NCBI GenBank assembly: GCA_016293435.1
Contig: JAEDEG010000109.1
Span: 1 to 8,565, forward strand
Direction: 5' to 3'
Length of the DNA: 8,565 nt
Source: Clostridia bacterium
Lineage (GTDB): Bacteria; Bacillota; Clostridia; UMGS1810
In this document: one piece after another, positions 1 through 7,332 of the stretch
Position numbering within the stretch: position 1 is the first letter of the stretch
Layout of the letters: the number at the start of each line of letters is the position of its first letter
Translations under genes and position numbers: made by a program
Notes under the pieces: generated by a model
What the model saw: the letters and a program-made list of their open reading frames with translations, nothing else
Database searches by the model: none
What the model was told of the DNA's origin: nothing

Positions 1-2
1 GT

Positions 3-1637
3 ATAAGTAAGGCACTGGGCGGACGCACAAGAGACATTCGCACACTTTATTATTATCAAAAAGCTATTGATAAAGCGGGATATATTCCTGATATAAATCA
101 GCTGCCTCTCGATGCTTACTTCTATGGTCCGGAGGCAGGCGCGTTTATTAATGACCGCCAAACCTCAACACCGGTATTTGCGGGATTTCACGGCGGCTGG
201 ACAAACATTCCGCACGATATGCTTGATCTTGGTGAGTTTGTGTTCGAATCCAACGGTTTTCCTTGGGCGATGGATCTTGGAAGTGACAACTATGGTCTAC
301 CCGATTATTGGAGTACAGGTGGTTACAAGATTTACCGCAAACGTCCTGAAGGCGAGAACTGTATTGTGCTAAATCCCGGAGTTGATTCAGACACATACTA
401 CGGTCAGGAGCTGGGTGCCTTTGGTGAGCTCATTGATTTTGAAGGCGGCAAGAAATGGGGTGCAAAAGCAGCTTATGACCTCACTTCCGCATACAAGCGA
501 GATGCATCAAAATACATAAGAGGATATTACTTTGGCGATGGACGCAATACCTTCACCGTTCAAGATGAGTTGTCGCTGCTTGGCGACACCGAGCTTTATT
601 GGTTTATGCATACCAAGGCAAATATTGAAATTATAGACAATACCAAAGCTAAGCTCACAACTCCCGATGGTCTAAATTCTTTGACAGTGGATGTATATTG
701 TGATGTTGCGGATTATGAGCTGAAGGTTATGGATGCAAAACCACTCCCGACGTCTCCCGCGGTTGACGGTCAGAATGCTAACACAGGCATAAGAAAGCTC
801 GCTATATACGCACCGAAAGCAAACGGTGATGTAACAATTTCGGTAAAGCTTTCGCCCGATTCGGGCAACTACGAGTATTCAGGGCTCACGGTGTCACCCA
901 TATCCGAGTGGGTAATTCCTGATGGTGAAGTAAAAAAATCTCCAAAATTCAGTGGGGTGTATGCTGACGGCAAATTAATCGAAGGCTTTGTACCGGGAAG
1001 AATGGAGTATGTTATTGAGTTGCCTTACGGAACGCAAAAAGTTCCTCAAATTACAGCCACAAGCAATGATGGTGCAGTTAGAGTAAATCAGGCACAGAGC
1101 TTGGATGATTTTACAAGAATTACTCTCTCTGCCGACGATTGTAAGCCTGTGGTTTGCACGGTCAAATACAATGTATCGACCGACCGTCCGATAAATGTGA
1201 CCGATGCAATAGTAAAAGGTGTGCTTCCGATTGCCGGAGTAAAAGGTGAGCTTATTAATCCTATTGGAGCAAGTGCTCAAAATATTCCCGAAGCAGAAAA
1301 CGGCCCCGATAAGATGATAGACAACGATTTTTCCACAAGATGTGCTCAGGACAGATATGGATGCTGGTTTGAAATTGATCTCGGAAAGGTTGAGGAATTT
1401 AGCGGAGTTGCACTTGCGTTCTATTCGGGTGATGCGAGAAGCAATAAATTTGATCTTCTTTATTCCGAGGATGGCACTAATTATATAAGAGTGTGTGCAA
1501 ATATGGATTCTACGGGTACAACCAATGAATACGAAACTGTTGCTATACCGGGCAGAGCACGATATATCCGATATATAGGAAAAGGTGCAAGCACAACGAA
1601 TTGGAACAGTATTACAGAATTTAAACCATACAAATAA
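3..1637 (+). CDS. Heparinase II/III-like polysaccharide lyase with C-terminal F5/8 type C domain (5' partial)
   Basis: The reading frame is open from the window edge, so the N-terminal (alpha/alpha)-toroid and any signal peptide are missing; 544 residues are visible. Residues about 55-300 match the beta-sandwich half of heparinase II/III-type lyases: HGGWTN at 63, HDMLDLGEF at 71-79, WAMDLGSDNY from 88, RPEGENC around 115, then an FTVQDEL segment and WFMHTKA. Residues about 313-392 look like a small Ig/cadherin-like sandwich (DGKLIEGF, ELPYGT). Residues about 418-544 form an F5/8 type C (discoidin, CBM32-like) domain with DNDFSTR, EIDLG, SEDGTNY and RYIRYIGKG. The family removes uronic-acid-containing units by beta-elimination; the substrate here cannot be read from sequence. 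The F5/8C domain suggests an exported or surface enzyme that binds glycan. At two positions where heparinase II uses zinc-binding histidines I align Met73 and Glu118. The family call is fairly sure; catalytic competence is not. Confidence 0.85.
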   Translation: MSKALGGRTRDIRTLYYYQKAIDKAGYIPDINQLPLDAYFYGPEAGAFINDRQTSTPVFAGFHGGWTNIPHDMLDLGEFVFESNGFPWAMDLGSDNYGLPDYWSTGGYKIYRKRPEGENCIVLNPGVDSDTYYGQELGAFGELIDFEGGKKWGAKAAYDLTSAYKRDASKYIRGYYFGDGRNTFTVQDELSLLGDTELYWFMHTKANIEIIDNTKAKLTTPDGLNSLTVDVYCDVADYELKVMDAKPLPTSPAVDGQNANTGIRKLAIYAPKANGDVTISVKLSPDSGNYEYSGLTVSPISEWVIPDGEVKKSPKFSGVYADGKLIEGFVPGRMEYVIELPYGTQKVPQITATSNDGAVRVNQAQSLDDFTRITLSADDCKPVVCTVKYNVSTDRPINVTDAIVKGVLPIAGVKGELINPIGASAQNIPEAENGPDKMIDNDFSTRCAQDRYGCWFEIDLGKVEEFSGVALAFYSGDARSNKFDLLYSEDGTNYIRVCANMDSTGTTNEYETVAIPGRARYIRYIGKGASTTNWNSITEFKPYK

Positions 1638-1680
1638 TAGTGAATCTTTAAAAATTTGGTTTGTTTGGGCGACATCTGAA

Positions 1681-1685
1681 AGGAG
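1681..1685 (+). promoter_or_regulatory. Ribosome binding site deciding the GH20-type start
   Basis: AGGAG lies 4 nt before ATG 1690 and 7 nt before the adjacent in-frame ATG 1693. This rules out the earlier in-frame ATG at 1585, which lies inside the lyase gene, has no clear Shine-Dalgarno sequence, and would add 35 residues unlike the family. The 7-nt spacing makes 1693 (MVELKG) as likely as 1690 (MMVELKG). Confidence 0.75.
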
Positions 1686-1689
1686 AATT

Positions 1690-3564
1690 ATGATGGTAGA
1701 ATTAAAAGGAACATTTTTTGAATTTAGGTATCTAAAAAAGGCGGGAGAAACATTTTCTATTTCGCGAAACAGTATTATTGCTCATTCTGACACAGACAAG
1801 TATGCCTTGAGGTATCTGGAGAAAACTCTCAATTTTCTCGATGATGACGGAATTTCAATGAACATTTCACTGAATCTTGAAATTCCCGATAAAATTAAGT
1901 CCGATTTAGGGGATGCGTATTTGGATAACAGCGAAAGTTATGTTATTACAATTTCATCCGCTGAAAACACAGTGTCACTTTATTCTCCCACTCACAGAGG
2001 ACTCATATATGCGGTGTCTGCCTTTAAGGAGCTTTGCGACGGTAATGAGATATCGGATATGCTTTTATTTGACTATCCCGATAAGCCTGTACGCGGATAT
2101 AGGGTATATACACCGGGAAGAAAATATATTTCAAAATTCAAGCAGATGATAGATATGCTTGTGACATACAAGTACAACACTCTTATGATAGAGGTTGGCG
2201 GTGCAATGGAATATAAAAAGCATCCTTTAATAAATGAAAAATGGATAGAATTTTGCAGGGAGGTCAGCGTAAGCCCTGAGGCTGCACAAAATATCCAAAA
2301 TCGTATGTATCCTTGGATGAAAGATTCAATTCATTTTGACAATGGCAACGGTTCTTATATATCGCAAGAAGAGATGAAGGATTTGATTGATTATTGCAGA
2401 GAACGCGAAATTGAGGTCTATCCCGAAGTGCCGTCGCTCAGCCATTCCGATTATATTTTGAGGGCATATCCCGAGCTCAATGAAAGACTCGAAGATAAAT
2501 ATCCCGATTCATATTGTCCCTCAAATCCCAAAACCTATGACGTTTTGTTTGATATTATTGATGAAGTTGCAGATGTTTTCAAAAGTGCATATATGAATAT
2601 TGGGCATGATGAATACTATACTTGTGCAAAGTGTGAGCTTTGTAAAAACAAAAAACCAATCGATTTGTATGTTGGTGACATAGAAAAAATAAATAACTAT
2701 CTGAAAACCAAAAACATCAAATCCATGATGTGGTGCGATAAAATGTTTGAAAACATTGTCATATTTTATGATGAAGATAATCCGTTAATGCCCTTTGGTG
2801 CATCGCCGTATCCAAAGAAGGATATCCCTGCATTTTACGGCTGCAAGGGCAGGATTCCCAAAGATATAACAATGCTCAACTGGAGCTGGTCACTCGAATC
2901 TGAAGCAGAAGAAAAAGAACTTTATGATATTGGATACAGAATGCTTTTTGGCAACTACGAAGCAATTAAACTTGAAAACTACAGGGAGCGTTCATCTTTT
3001 GCTGATGGCGGATTTGTTTCAAATTGGGGGAGTATTGAGAAAAAATATATGCAGCGTAACATTCAGAATTTGGATCTTGTGACAACTGCATGGATTTTTT
3101 GGAACGGTAAATACGATACTCCCGACAGAGCAAACTTGCTGGAAAAAGCAAAAAAGCTGCTCTATTCATCTTATAAAGCATCTCTTGGAAAAAATATCAT
3201 AGAAGTTGAACACACCACGGATTATGATGAAAAATACAGACCGTTTTACGATGGCAGATTTATAGTTGACAAAGATTGGATAATAGGAAATCACGTTGTT
3301 AAATATACAGACGGCACAATTGTCCGATTGCCTGTTGTTTTTGGATATAATATCAGATCTTCAAATCCCGGATGCACCGAGGAAGAGTATAAAACTTCGC
3401 TGACCTATGAGAACACCGAGGCAATAGGCTCATCCTATCCTTACTGGAAAGACGGAAAGGTTGTATATAAGGCGGCATATAAAAATCCGCACCCCGACAA
3501 AGCTGTAGAATCGATAGAATACGAAAGTGCAAATGGTATTGAGGCTGAGCTTTTCGTGTGTTGA
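1690..3564 (+). CDS. Family 20-type glycoside hydrolase (beta-N-acetylhexosaminidase-like), cytoplasmic
   Basis: The 624-residue product has no signal peptide, so it probably acts on imported oligosaccharides. Residues about 1-125 look like the alpha/beta GH20b N-terminal domain, ending in HRGLIYAVSAFKEL. The TIM barrel begins with RGYRVYTPGRKY at 135, where GH20 enzymes place a substrate-binding Arg. NIGHDE carries the expected Asp-Glu pair (D307, E308), the catalytic site in substrate-assisted GH20 enzymes, although the usual GGDE reads GHDE. A CxxCxxC cluster follows (C312, C315, C318). MMWCDKM (W348, D350), W398/W400 and W468/W471 are candidate pocket aromatics. Residues about 525-624 form an extra beta-rich domain. 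The gene follows the lyase by 52 bp with no terminator between, so they are probably co-transcribed. In the family these enzymes release terminal GlcNAc or GalNAc; this divergent branch may have another specificity. Confidence 0.82.
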   Translation: MMVELKGTFFEFRYLKKAGETFSISRNSIIAHSDTDKYALRYLEKTLNFLDDDGISMNISLNLEIPDKIKSDLGDAYLDNSESYVITISSAENTVSLYSPTHRGLIYAVSAFKELCDGNEISDMLLFDYPDKPVRGYRVYTPGRKYISKFKQMIDMLVTYKYNTLMIEVGGAMEYKKHPLINEKWIEFCREVSVSPEAAQNIQNRMYPWMKDSIHFDNGNGSYISQEEMKDLIDYCREREIEVYPEVPSLSHSDYILRAYPELNERLEDKYPDSYCPSNPKTYDVLFDIIDEVADVFKSAYMNIGHDEYYTCAKCELCKNKKPIDLYVGDIEKINNYLKTKNIKSMMWCDKMFENIVIFYDEDNPLMPFGASPYPKKDIPAFYGCKGRIPKDITMLNWSWSLESEAEEKELYDIGYRMLFGNYEAIKLENYRERSSFADGGFVSNWGSIEKKYMQRNIQNLDLVTTAWIFWNGKYDTPDRANLLEKAKKLLYSSYKASLGKNIIEVEHTTDYDEKYRPFYDGRFIVDKDWIIGNHVVKYTDGTIVRLPVVFGYNIRSSNPGCTEEEYKTSLTYENTEAIGSSYPYWKDGKVVYKAAYKNPHPDKAVESIEYESANGIEAELFVC

Positions 3565-3608
3565 TAATTTGTACATAATATTTTGAATTTAACAGTTTAA
3601 AAATCAAA

Positions 3609-3652
3609 AAAAGCCCTTCAAATGACCCAAGCGTTGCATTTGAGGGGCTTTT
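3609..3652 (+). terminator. Intrinsic terminator after the GH20-type gene
   Basis: Positions 3609-3624 pair with 3637-3652 in a 16-bp stem broken only by one G-U wobble (3617/3644), with AAGCCC facing GGGCTT. The 12-nt loop contains CAA-GCG-TTG. The A-run on the left and T-run on the right mean it could work on both strands. It separates the lyase/GH20 operon from the mannosidase unit. Confidence 0.9.
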
Positions 3653-3740
3653 GATATGTCATGATTTTGCACTATGTTTTTTCCGACACTGTAACTTTCA
3701 AAAAAAGAAAGAATTAAAAACAAATAATTTGTAATAAGTA

Positions 3741-3770
3741 TTGATTTAGAATAAGTAAATATGTTATAAT
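3741..3770 (+). promoter_or_regulatory. Predicted sigma-A promoter with extended -10
   Basis: TTGATT at 3741-3746 (4 of 6 to the -35 consensus), an 18-bp spacer, and a perfect TATAAT at 3765-3770. A TGn extended -10 lies directly before it (TG at 3762-3763). The surroundings are AT-rich, just downstream of a terminator and upstream of a gene start. Transcription should begin near 3777 and would drive the mannosidase, oxidoreductase, SGNH hydrolase and possibly the transporter. Confidence 0.7.
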
Positions 3771-3776
3771 TGGACT

Positions 3777-3923
3777 TATATCAATAGCTCTTTTCGGACT
3801 GTTCATAAATCTTAACAAGTGAGCTGACGATTATATCCTTAAAGCCGATAAAGCTCACAGTTTAGCTTAAATTTCGGCATGATTAAGACACTATGACAGA
3901 AATCAAAAGCAGGAGAAAGAATT
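3777..3923 (+). promoter_or_regulatory. About 147-nt untranslated leader with a possible stem-loop
   Basis: This lies between the predicted transcription start and the mannosidase ATG. GTGAGCT at 3819-3825 is complementary to AGCTCAC at 3852-3858 (7-bp stem, 26-nt loop). GCCGA near 3844 could alternatively pair with TCGGC near 3875. I recognise no known riboswitch core. A good AGGAG at 3911-3915 lies 8 nt before the ATG. With the terminator and promoter, this accounts for the 359-bp gene-free gap; nothing else coherent is seen at 3653-3740. Confidence 0.3.
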
Positions 3924-4869
3924 ATGTCTAAGAGAATACATTTAATATGCAATGCTCACTTGGATCCCGTATGGCAGTGGGAATGGGAGGAGGGAGCGGA
4001 TGAGGCTCTTTCAACCTTTAAAATTGCAGCACGGTTTTGTGAAGAATACGACAGCTTTGTATTCTGTTACAATGAGGCGCTTTTGTACAGATGGATAGAG
4101 GAATATGATATGCCTTTGTTTAAAAAGATACAGGAGCTCGTAGGGCTTTGGCAAGTGGCATATCATGGGCGGCTGGTATCTGCAGCCTGACTGCAATATG
4201 CCTTCGGGTGAGGCATTTGTAAGACAGATAAGTGATGGAAGAAAATATTTTAATGAGAAGTTTGGAGTCACACCGACTGTTGCAATGAATGTAGATTCTT
4301 TCGGCCATTCCCGAGGTCTTGTTCAGATTATGAAAAAGTTTGGATACGATGGGTATATGATTGTTATACCGCATGATTATCTGCTTGATTTGCCATCAAA
4401 CGAATTTAGATGGGTAGGCTATGACGGCTCGGAAATAACCACTGTTCGAATAGCGGAGGGTTATAACAGCTTTAAAGGAAGAGCAACAGAAAAAATACAG
4501 AGGTTTATTGATAATTGCCCCGAGGGCGACTCATGTATATGCATGTGGGGCATAGGAAACCACGGTGGAGGACCGTCAAAGGCTGATTTGGATAACAATG
4601 ATGTGTTTACTGATAAGTGTGCCGCAGAAAATATTGATATTATTCAGTCAACACCCGAGCGATATTTTGCAGAAAAGCACAGCGATAACAGCAAGCTGCC
4701 GGAATTTTGTGAAAGTCTTACTCCGTCTATGGTAGGCTGTTATACAAGTCAGGTTAGGCTTAAGCAAAAATACAGACAGACGGAGAATACCTACTTTATG
4801 ACAGAGATGATGTCAAGCCATGCAGCTATTGCGTGTACAATGGAATATCCGGCAGAGGATATGTTATAA
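3924..4869 (+). pseudogene. GH38 alpha-mannosidase, N-terminal fragment with frameshift
   Basis: The start at 3924 has a good AGGAG. Residues 1-73 read as a GH38 N-terminus, with NAHLDPVWQWEW holding two zinc ligands (H12, D14). At GTA-GGG-CTT the frame is lost and the original frame stops at 4188-4190. Dropping one G of the GGG at 4143-4145 restores the family sequence GKWHIMGGWYLQPD directly, so this is a one-base insertion. The second frame then carries the NVDSFGHS nucleophile/zinc motif (D124 after repair) and GNHGGGPS, and stops after EYPAEDML at 4869, about 314 repaired residues. Bacterial GH38 enzymes usually run about 800-1000 residues. The later FHDxLPG segment with the remaining zinc histidine and nearly all C-terminal beta domains are absent. 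The enzyme would have trimmed alpha-mannose from oligosaccharides in the cytoplasm; as written it cannot be active. The frameshift could be a sequencing error; the truncation is harder to explain that way. Confidence 0.88.
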
Positions 4870-4981
4870 CTAAATTAAGATGTCCCCCGCCTCTATAGGC
4901 GGCGGGTGACATTTAATTTTTTCAGTGGGAGTTCAATCTCCCACTGAAAACGTTGAATGACGCGGCTTTGCCGCTTATTGA
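4868..4981. mobile_element. Hairpin-rich insert interrupting the mannosidase; candidate non-autonomous IS200/IS605-type or MITE-like element
   Basis: Mannosidase-like coding ends at about 4866 and resumes at 4982; the sequence between is noncoding and highly structured. Hairpin A (4872-4919) has TGTCCCCCGCC paired with GGCGGGTGACA with one mismatch, extended by AAATTAA/TTAATTT with one bulged base. Hairpin B (4919-4950) is a perfect 13-bp stem, arms TTTTCAGTGGGAG and CTCCCACTGAAAA, with a TTCAAT loop. Hairpin C (4962-4974) is GCGGC-TTT-GCCGC. TTAT occurs just left of the block (4864-4867) and at its right edge (4975-4978). There are no long terminal inverted repeats and no transposase. Subterminal hairpins and insertion next to a short tetranucleotide are known for IS200/IS605 elements, which is why I suggest that origin. 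The exact boundaries and the family are inference. Confidence 0.5.
4881..4922 (+). terminator. Possible intrinsic terminator formed by the insert
   Basis: The GC-rich stem 4881-4891/4901-4911 (one mismatch, 9-nt loop) is followed by TTTAATTTTTT at 4912-4922. It sits inside the operon upstream of the oxidoreductase and could reduce read-through from the 3741 promoter. AT pairing with the 5' flank may compete for the T-run, so its strength is uncertain. Confidence 0.35.
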
Positions 4982-5125
4982 AGACTGTTTAATCCGACAG
5001 AGAAAAAACAGAAGGTAAAAATTGACGTATGCGGCAGTCAATTTATTGCAGAAATAGATAAATACGAAATAAAAACCGTTTGCTATAAGAACGGAGATTT
5101 AGCCGAATGCAGCATTGATGAGTAA
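4982..5125 (+). pseudogene. GH38 alpha-mannosidase, C-terminal remnant
   Basis: Forty-seven codons with no start codon of their own read RLFNPTEKKQ, then a beta-strand pattern, then DKYEIKTVCYKNGDL and a TAA stop at 5123-5125. This matches the end of bacterial GH38 proteins, where a strand carrying an R-(L/V)-(F/Y)-NPT motif and a late YEIKT strand close the C-terminal beta domain. It lies on the same strand and in the right order after the N-terminal fragment. The two pieces are therefore ends of one former gene whose centre, probably several hundred codons, was deleted and replaced by the hairpin block. No ribosome binding site serves it, so it is not expected to be translated. Confidence 0.8.
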
Positions 5126-5181
5126 TTATTATTAGTTTTGCCTAAACATATTAAAGCAACATAAATGCGGAGGAAGAAAAA

Positions 5182-6462
5182 ATGGATAATATCACAATAA
5201 CCAAAACATTAAATGTAAAAAAGAAATATGATATTATTGTATGCGGAGGAGGCGTAGCGGGAGTTGCAGCTGCGGTTACAGCAGCAAATAACGGATATTC
5301 GGTATTGCTTATTGAAAAGTCAAATATTTTGGGAGGACTTGCAACTTTGGGGCTTATCAATCTGTTTGTTCCTATGTGTAACGGTCGCGGCAAGCAAATA
5401 ATTTTCGGCTTGTGTGAGAAATGGGCAAGACTTAGCGGTAAATACGGTTACGATACCATTCCGGAGGAGTGGAAAAACGGCGAGCCAAAAAAGCCCACGG
5501 ATATTCGATACATTCAGCGATATTCTCCAAATATTTTTGCGCTTCAGCTCACGGAAGAACTAATCAATTCGGGAGCAGATATTTTATTTGACTGTATTGC
5601 ATGCGAGCCAGTTATGGACGCAAACACCTGTAAAGGAGTTGTCACCGAGAGCAAATCGGGTACAGAATATTATGCCTGCAAAATGATGATAGATGTAACC
5701 GGCGACTGTGATGTTTTGCGTCGTGGAGGAGTGCCTGTTGTTGCCGGGGAGAATTTCTTTACATATGTTGCAAAAATGATTACTCTCGAATCATGTGAAA
5801 AAGCGGTTAAAGAGCAGAATATATATAAGGCATTTACCGATATTTCGGGAGGAAAAATCAATTTGTTTGGCGACAATCAGCCGGAGGATATTCCTAAGTG
5901 GTCGGGGCTTAGTGTTGACGAGGTAACAGATTATTTAATAAGAAATCAGCGCATGGTGCTTGAAAAATTAAAAAATACAGACAGAATAAGCCGGGATATT
6001 ACGCATCTCCCGTTTATGCCGCAGTTTAGAACAACCTGTCGTCTTGATGCGGACTATGCCCTTAAGGTTGAGGATGCATATAAGCATTTTGATGATTCGA
6101 TTTGTGCTATCAATGATTTTGAACACAGGGATCATTTGTTTGAAGTACCGTTGAGATGTATAACACGAAAGGATTATCCAAATATGTTAACAGCAGGAAG
6201 AAGTGCAGCCGGTATAGGCTATGGATGGGATCTGCTTCGTGTTATTCCGGTGGCAATTATTACAGGCCAGGCGGCTGCTCATGTGGCTTGTATGTCAATC
6301 AAAGACAAGATTGGTGCTGCCGATGTCAATATTTCTTTGCTTCAGTTAAGTCTTGAAAAAGATGATATTATGGTTCATTTTCCCGATGAATATATTCCCG
6401 AGGATAAAACTGTTGTTATTCACGGCAAAAAAGCAGCACAGATCGACGGCGGACACCTATAA
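5182..6462 (+). CDS. FAD-dependent oxidoreductase (FAD_oxidored type)
   Basis: The 426-residue soluble flavoprotein has no signal peptide. GGAGGA at 5169-5174, 7 nt before the ATG, supports the start. A Rossmann fold opens with DIIVCGGGVAG (GxGxxG at residues 22-27) and the ribose-binding acid E45 in VLLIEK, followed by GGLATLG at 51-57. DVTGDCD at 171-177 is the second conserved dinucleotide motif. TAGRSAAGIGYG from 337 and RVIPVAIITGQAAAHVA form the closing FAD-binding segment. This pattern is typical of the FAD_oxidored family (PF12831-like), whose substrates are mostly unknown; members often sit in carbohydrate-use loci. It starts 56 bp after the mannosidase remnant and 33 bp before the SGNH gene, so it probably belongs to the same operon. 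Oxidation of a sugar or sugar acid is a guess from context. The frame is intact despite the broken gene upstream. Confidence 0.85.
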   Translation: MDNITITKTLNVKKKYDIIVCGGGVAGVAAAVTAANNGYSVLLIEKSNILGGLATLGLINLFVPMCNGRGKQIIFGLCEKWARLSGKYGYDTIPEEWKNGEPKKPTDIRYIQRYSPNIFALQLTEELINSGADILFDCIACEPVMDANTCKGVVTESKSGTEYYACKMMIDVTGDCDVLRRGGVPVVAGENFFTYVAKMITLESCEKAVKEQNIYKAFTDISGGKINLFGDNQPEDIPKWSGLSVDEVTDYLIRNQRMVLEKLKNTDRISRDITHLPFMPQFRTTCRLDADYALKVEDAYKHFDDSICAINDFEHRDHLFEVPLRCITRKDYPNMLTAGRSAAGIGYGWDLLRVIPVAIITGQAAAHVACMSIKDKIGAADVNISLLQLSLEKDDIMVHFPDEYIPEDKTVVIHGKKAAQIDGGHL

Positions 6463-6495
6463 TGTGAGAAAAATAAAAAGGAGTGAAATTCAGTA

Positions 6496-7224
6496 ATGAA
6501 TATTTTATCAATTGGAAACAGCTTTTCGCAGGATGCACAGCGCTACTTGCATCAGGTGGCAAGAGCCGGCAAAGCACAGCTCGAAGCAGTTAATGTCTAT
6601 ATAGGCGGCTGCACATTGTATACTCATTATACCAATATGCTGAGCGGTAAAGAAGTTTATTCGTTTGAAATAAACGGTCACAAAACACATCTTCATGTTT
6701 CTCTTAAAGAAGCCCTTTTAAACCGCGAATGGGATGTTGTAACTCTTCAGCAGGCAAGTCACAAGTCTGTCAGCTACGATACATATCAGCCTTACCTCAA
6801 CAGTCTTGTTGAATATGTGAAGCTTCATGCTCCAAAATCCAAAATAGCCATCCACCAGACATGGGCGTATGAACAGGATTCAAAGCGTCTCAATGATGAG
6901 CTTGGATATGCCAATCAGGCAGATATGTTTGCGGACATAAAAGCCTCGTATGCCAAAGCCTTCAAAGATATTGGGGCAGATATCCTTATTCCCTCCGGCG
7001 AAGTATTTCAGTCACTTTTGTCTGAGGGCATTCCCAAGGTTCACCGCGATACCTTTCATGCAAGCCTCGGTATTGGCAGATATGCTCTTGCCTTGCTCTG
7101 GTATTCGGTTCTCACCCAAAACGATGTAATGAATAACTCGTTTAATGATTTTGACGAAGAAATCACACCGGAACAAATTCAGACAGTCAAAAGGTGCGTA
7201 TCTGAAATATGCGCCGGATTATAA
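6496..7224 (+). CDS. DUF4886-type SGNH hydrolase (putative carbohydrate esterase)
   Basis: The 242-residue product starts with MNILSIGNSFSQDA, the family-typical opening, whose Ser9 (GNSFS) is the block I nucleophile. IGGCTL near residue 37 supplies the block II glycine. VTLQQASH (Q85, Q86) takes the place of the usual GxND block III. RDTFHAS gives the block V pair D185 and H188. The family is predicted to remove acyl groups, such as acetyl, from sugars. There is no signal peptide, so it should act on imported oligosaccharides. The start is fixed by family similarity; AGGAG at 6479-6483 is 12 nt away, longer than usual, which may lower translation. It follows the oxidoreductase by 33 bp and is probably co-transcribed. 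The DUF4886 assignment is from recognised motifs; the substrate is unknown. Confidence 0.82.
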   Translation: MNILSIGNSFSQDAQRYLHQVARAGKAQLEAVNVYIGGCTLYTHYTNMLSGKEVYSFEINGHKTHLHVSLKEALLNREWDVVTLQQASHKSVSYDTYQPYLNSLVEYVKLHAPKSKIAIHQTWAYEQDSKRLNDELGYANQADMFADIKASYAKAFKDIGADILIPSGEVFQSLLSEGIPKVHRDTFHASLGIGRYALALLWYSVLTQNDVMNNSFNDFDEEITPEQIQTVKRCVSEICAGL

Positions 7225-7332
7225 AAATTTATCAACGCTTAGGCAGCAAAGAAAAAACAACAGTTCTCTTTGTCGCATCCGAGCTTCAAAAGCATTAAAT
7301 ACAAAACAGAAGGAAAGGAATGATATTGATTA

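Noticed and set aside
1585..1689. Upstream extension of the GH20-type gene to ATG 1585
   Set aside because: It overlaps the lyase coding region, lacks a ribosome binding site and adds unrelated residues; AGGAG at 1681 supports 1690 or 1693.
4130..4150. Programmed ribosomal frameshift in the mannosidase
   Set aside because: The site (GTA GGG CTT) is not a slippery heptamer, no stimulatory structure is evident, and the gene is also missing its centre, so decay or sequencing error is simpler.
4165..4869. A separate 234-residue gene starting at ATG 4165
   Set aside because: The codons directly upstream in this frame (GKWHI) still match GH38, and the ATG is an internal Met of HIMGGW. It is the frameshifted continuation of the mannosidase.
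4919..4974. Palindromes as a CRISPR array or tRNA-like gene
   Set aside because: The stems differ from each other, with no repeated unit and spacer pattern and no cloverleaf.
7270..7300. Promoter for the AI-2E gene (TTGTCG with a CATTAA or TTAAAT box)
   Set aside because: Only about half of the -10 positions match and the spacing is poor for the better box, so it is not better than chance in AT-rich DNA.
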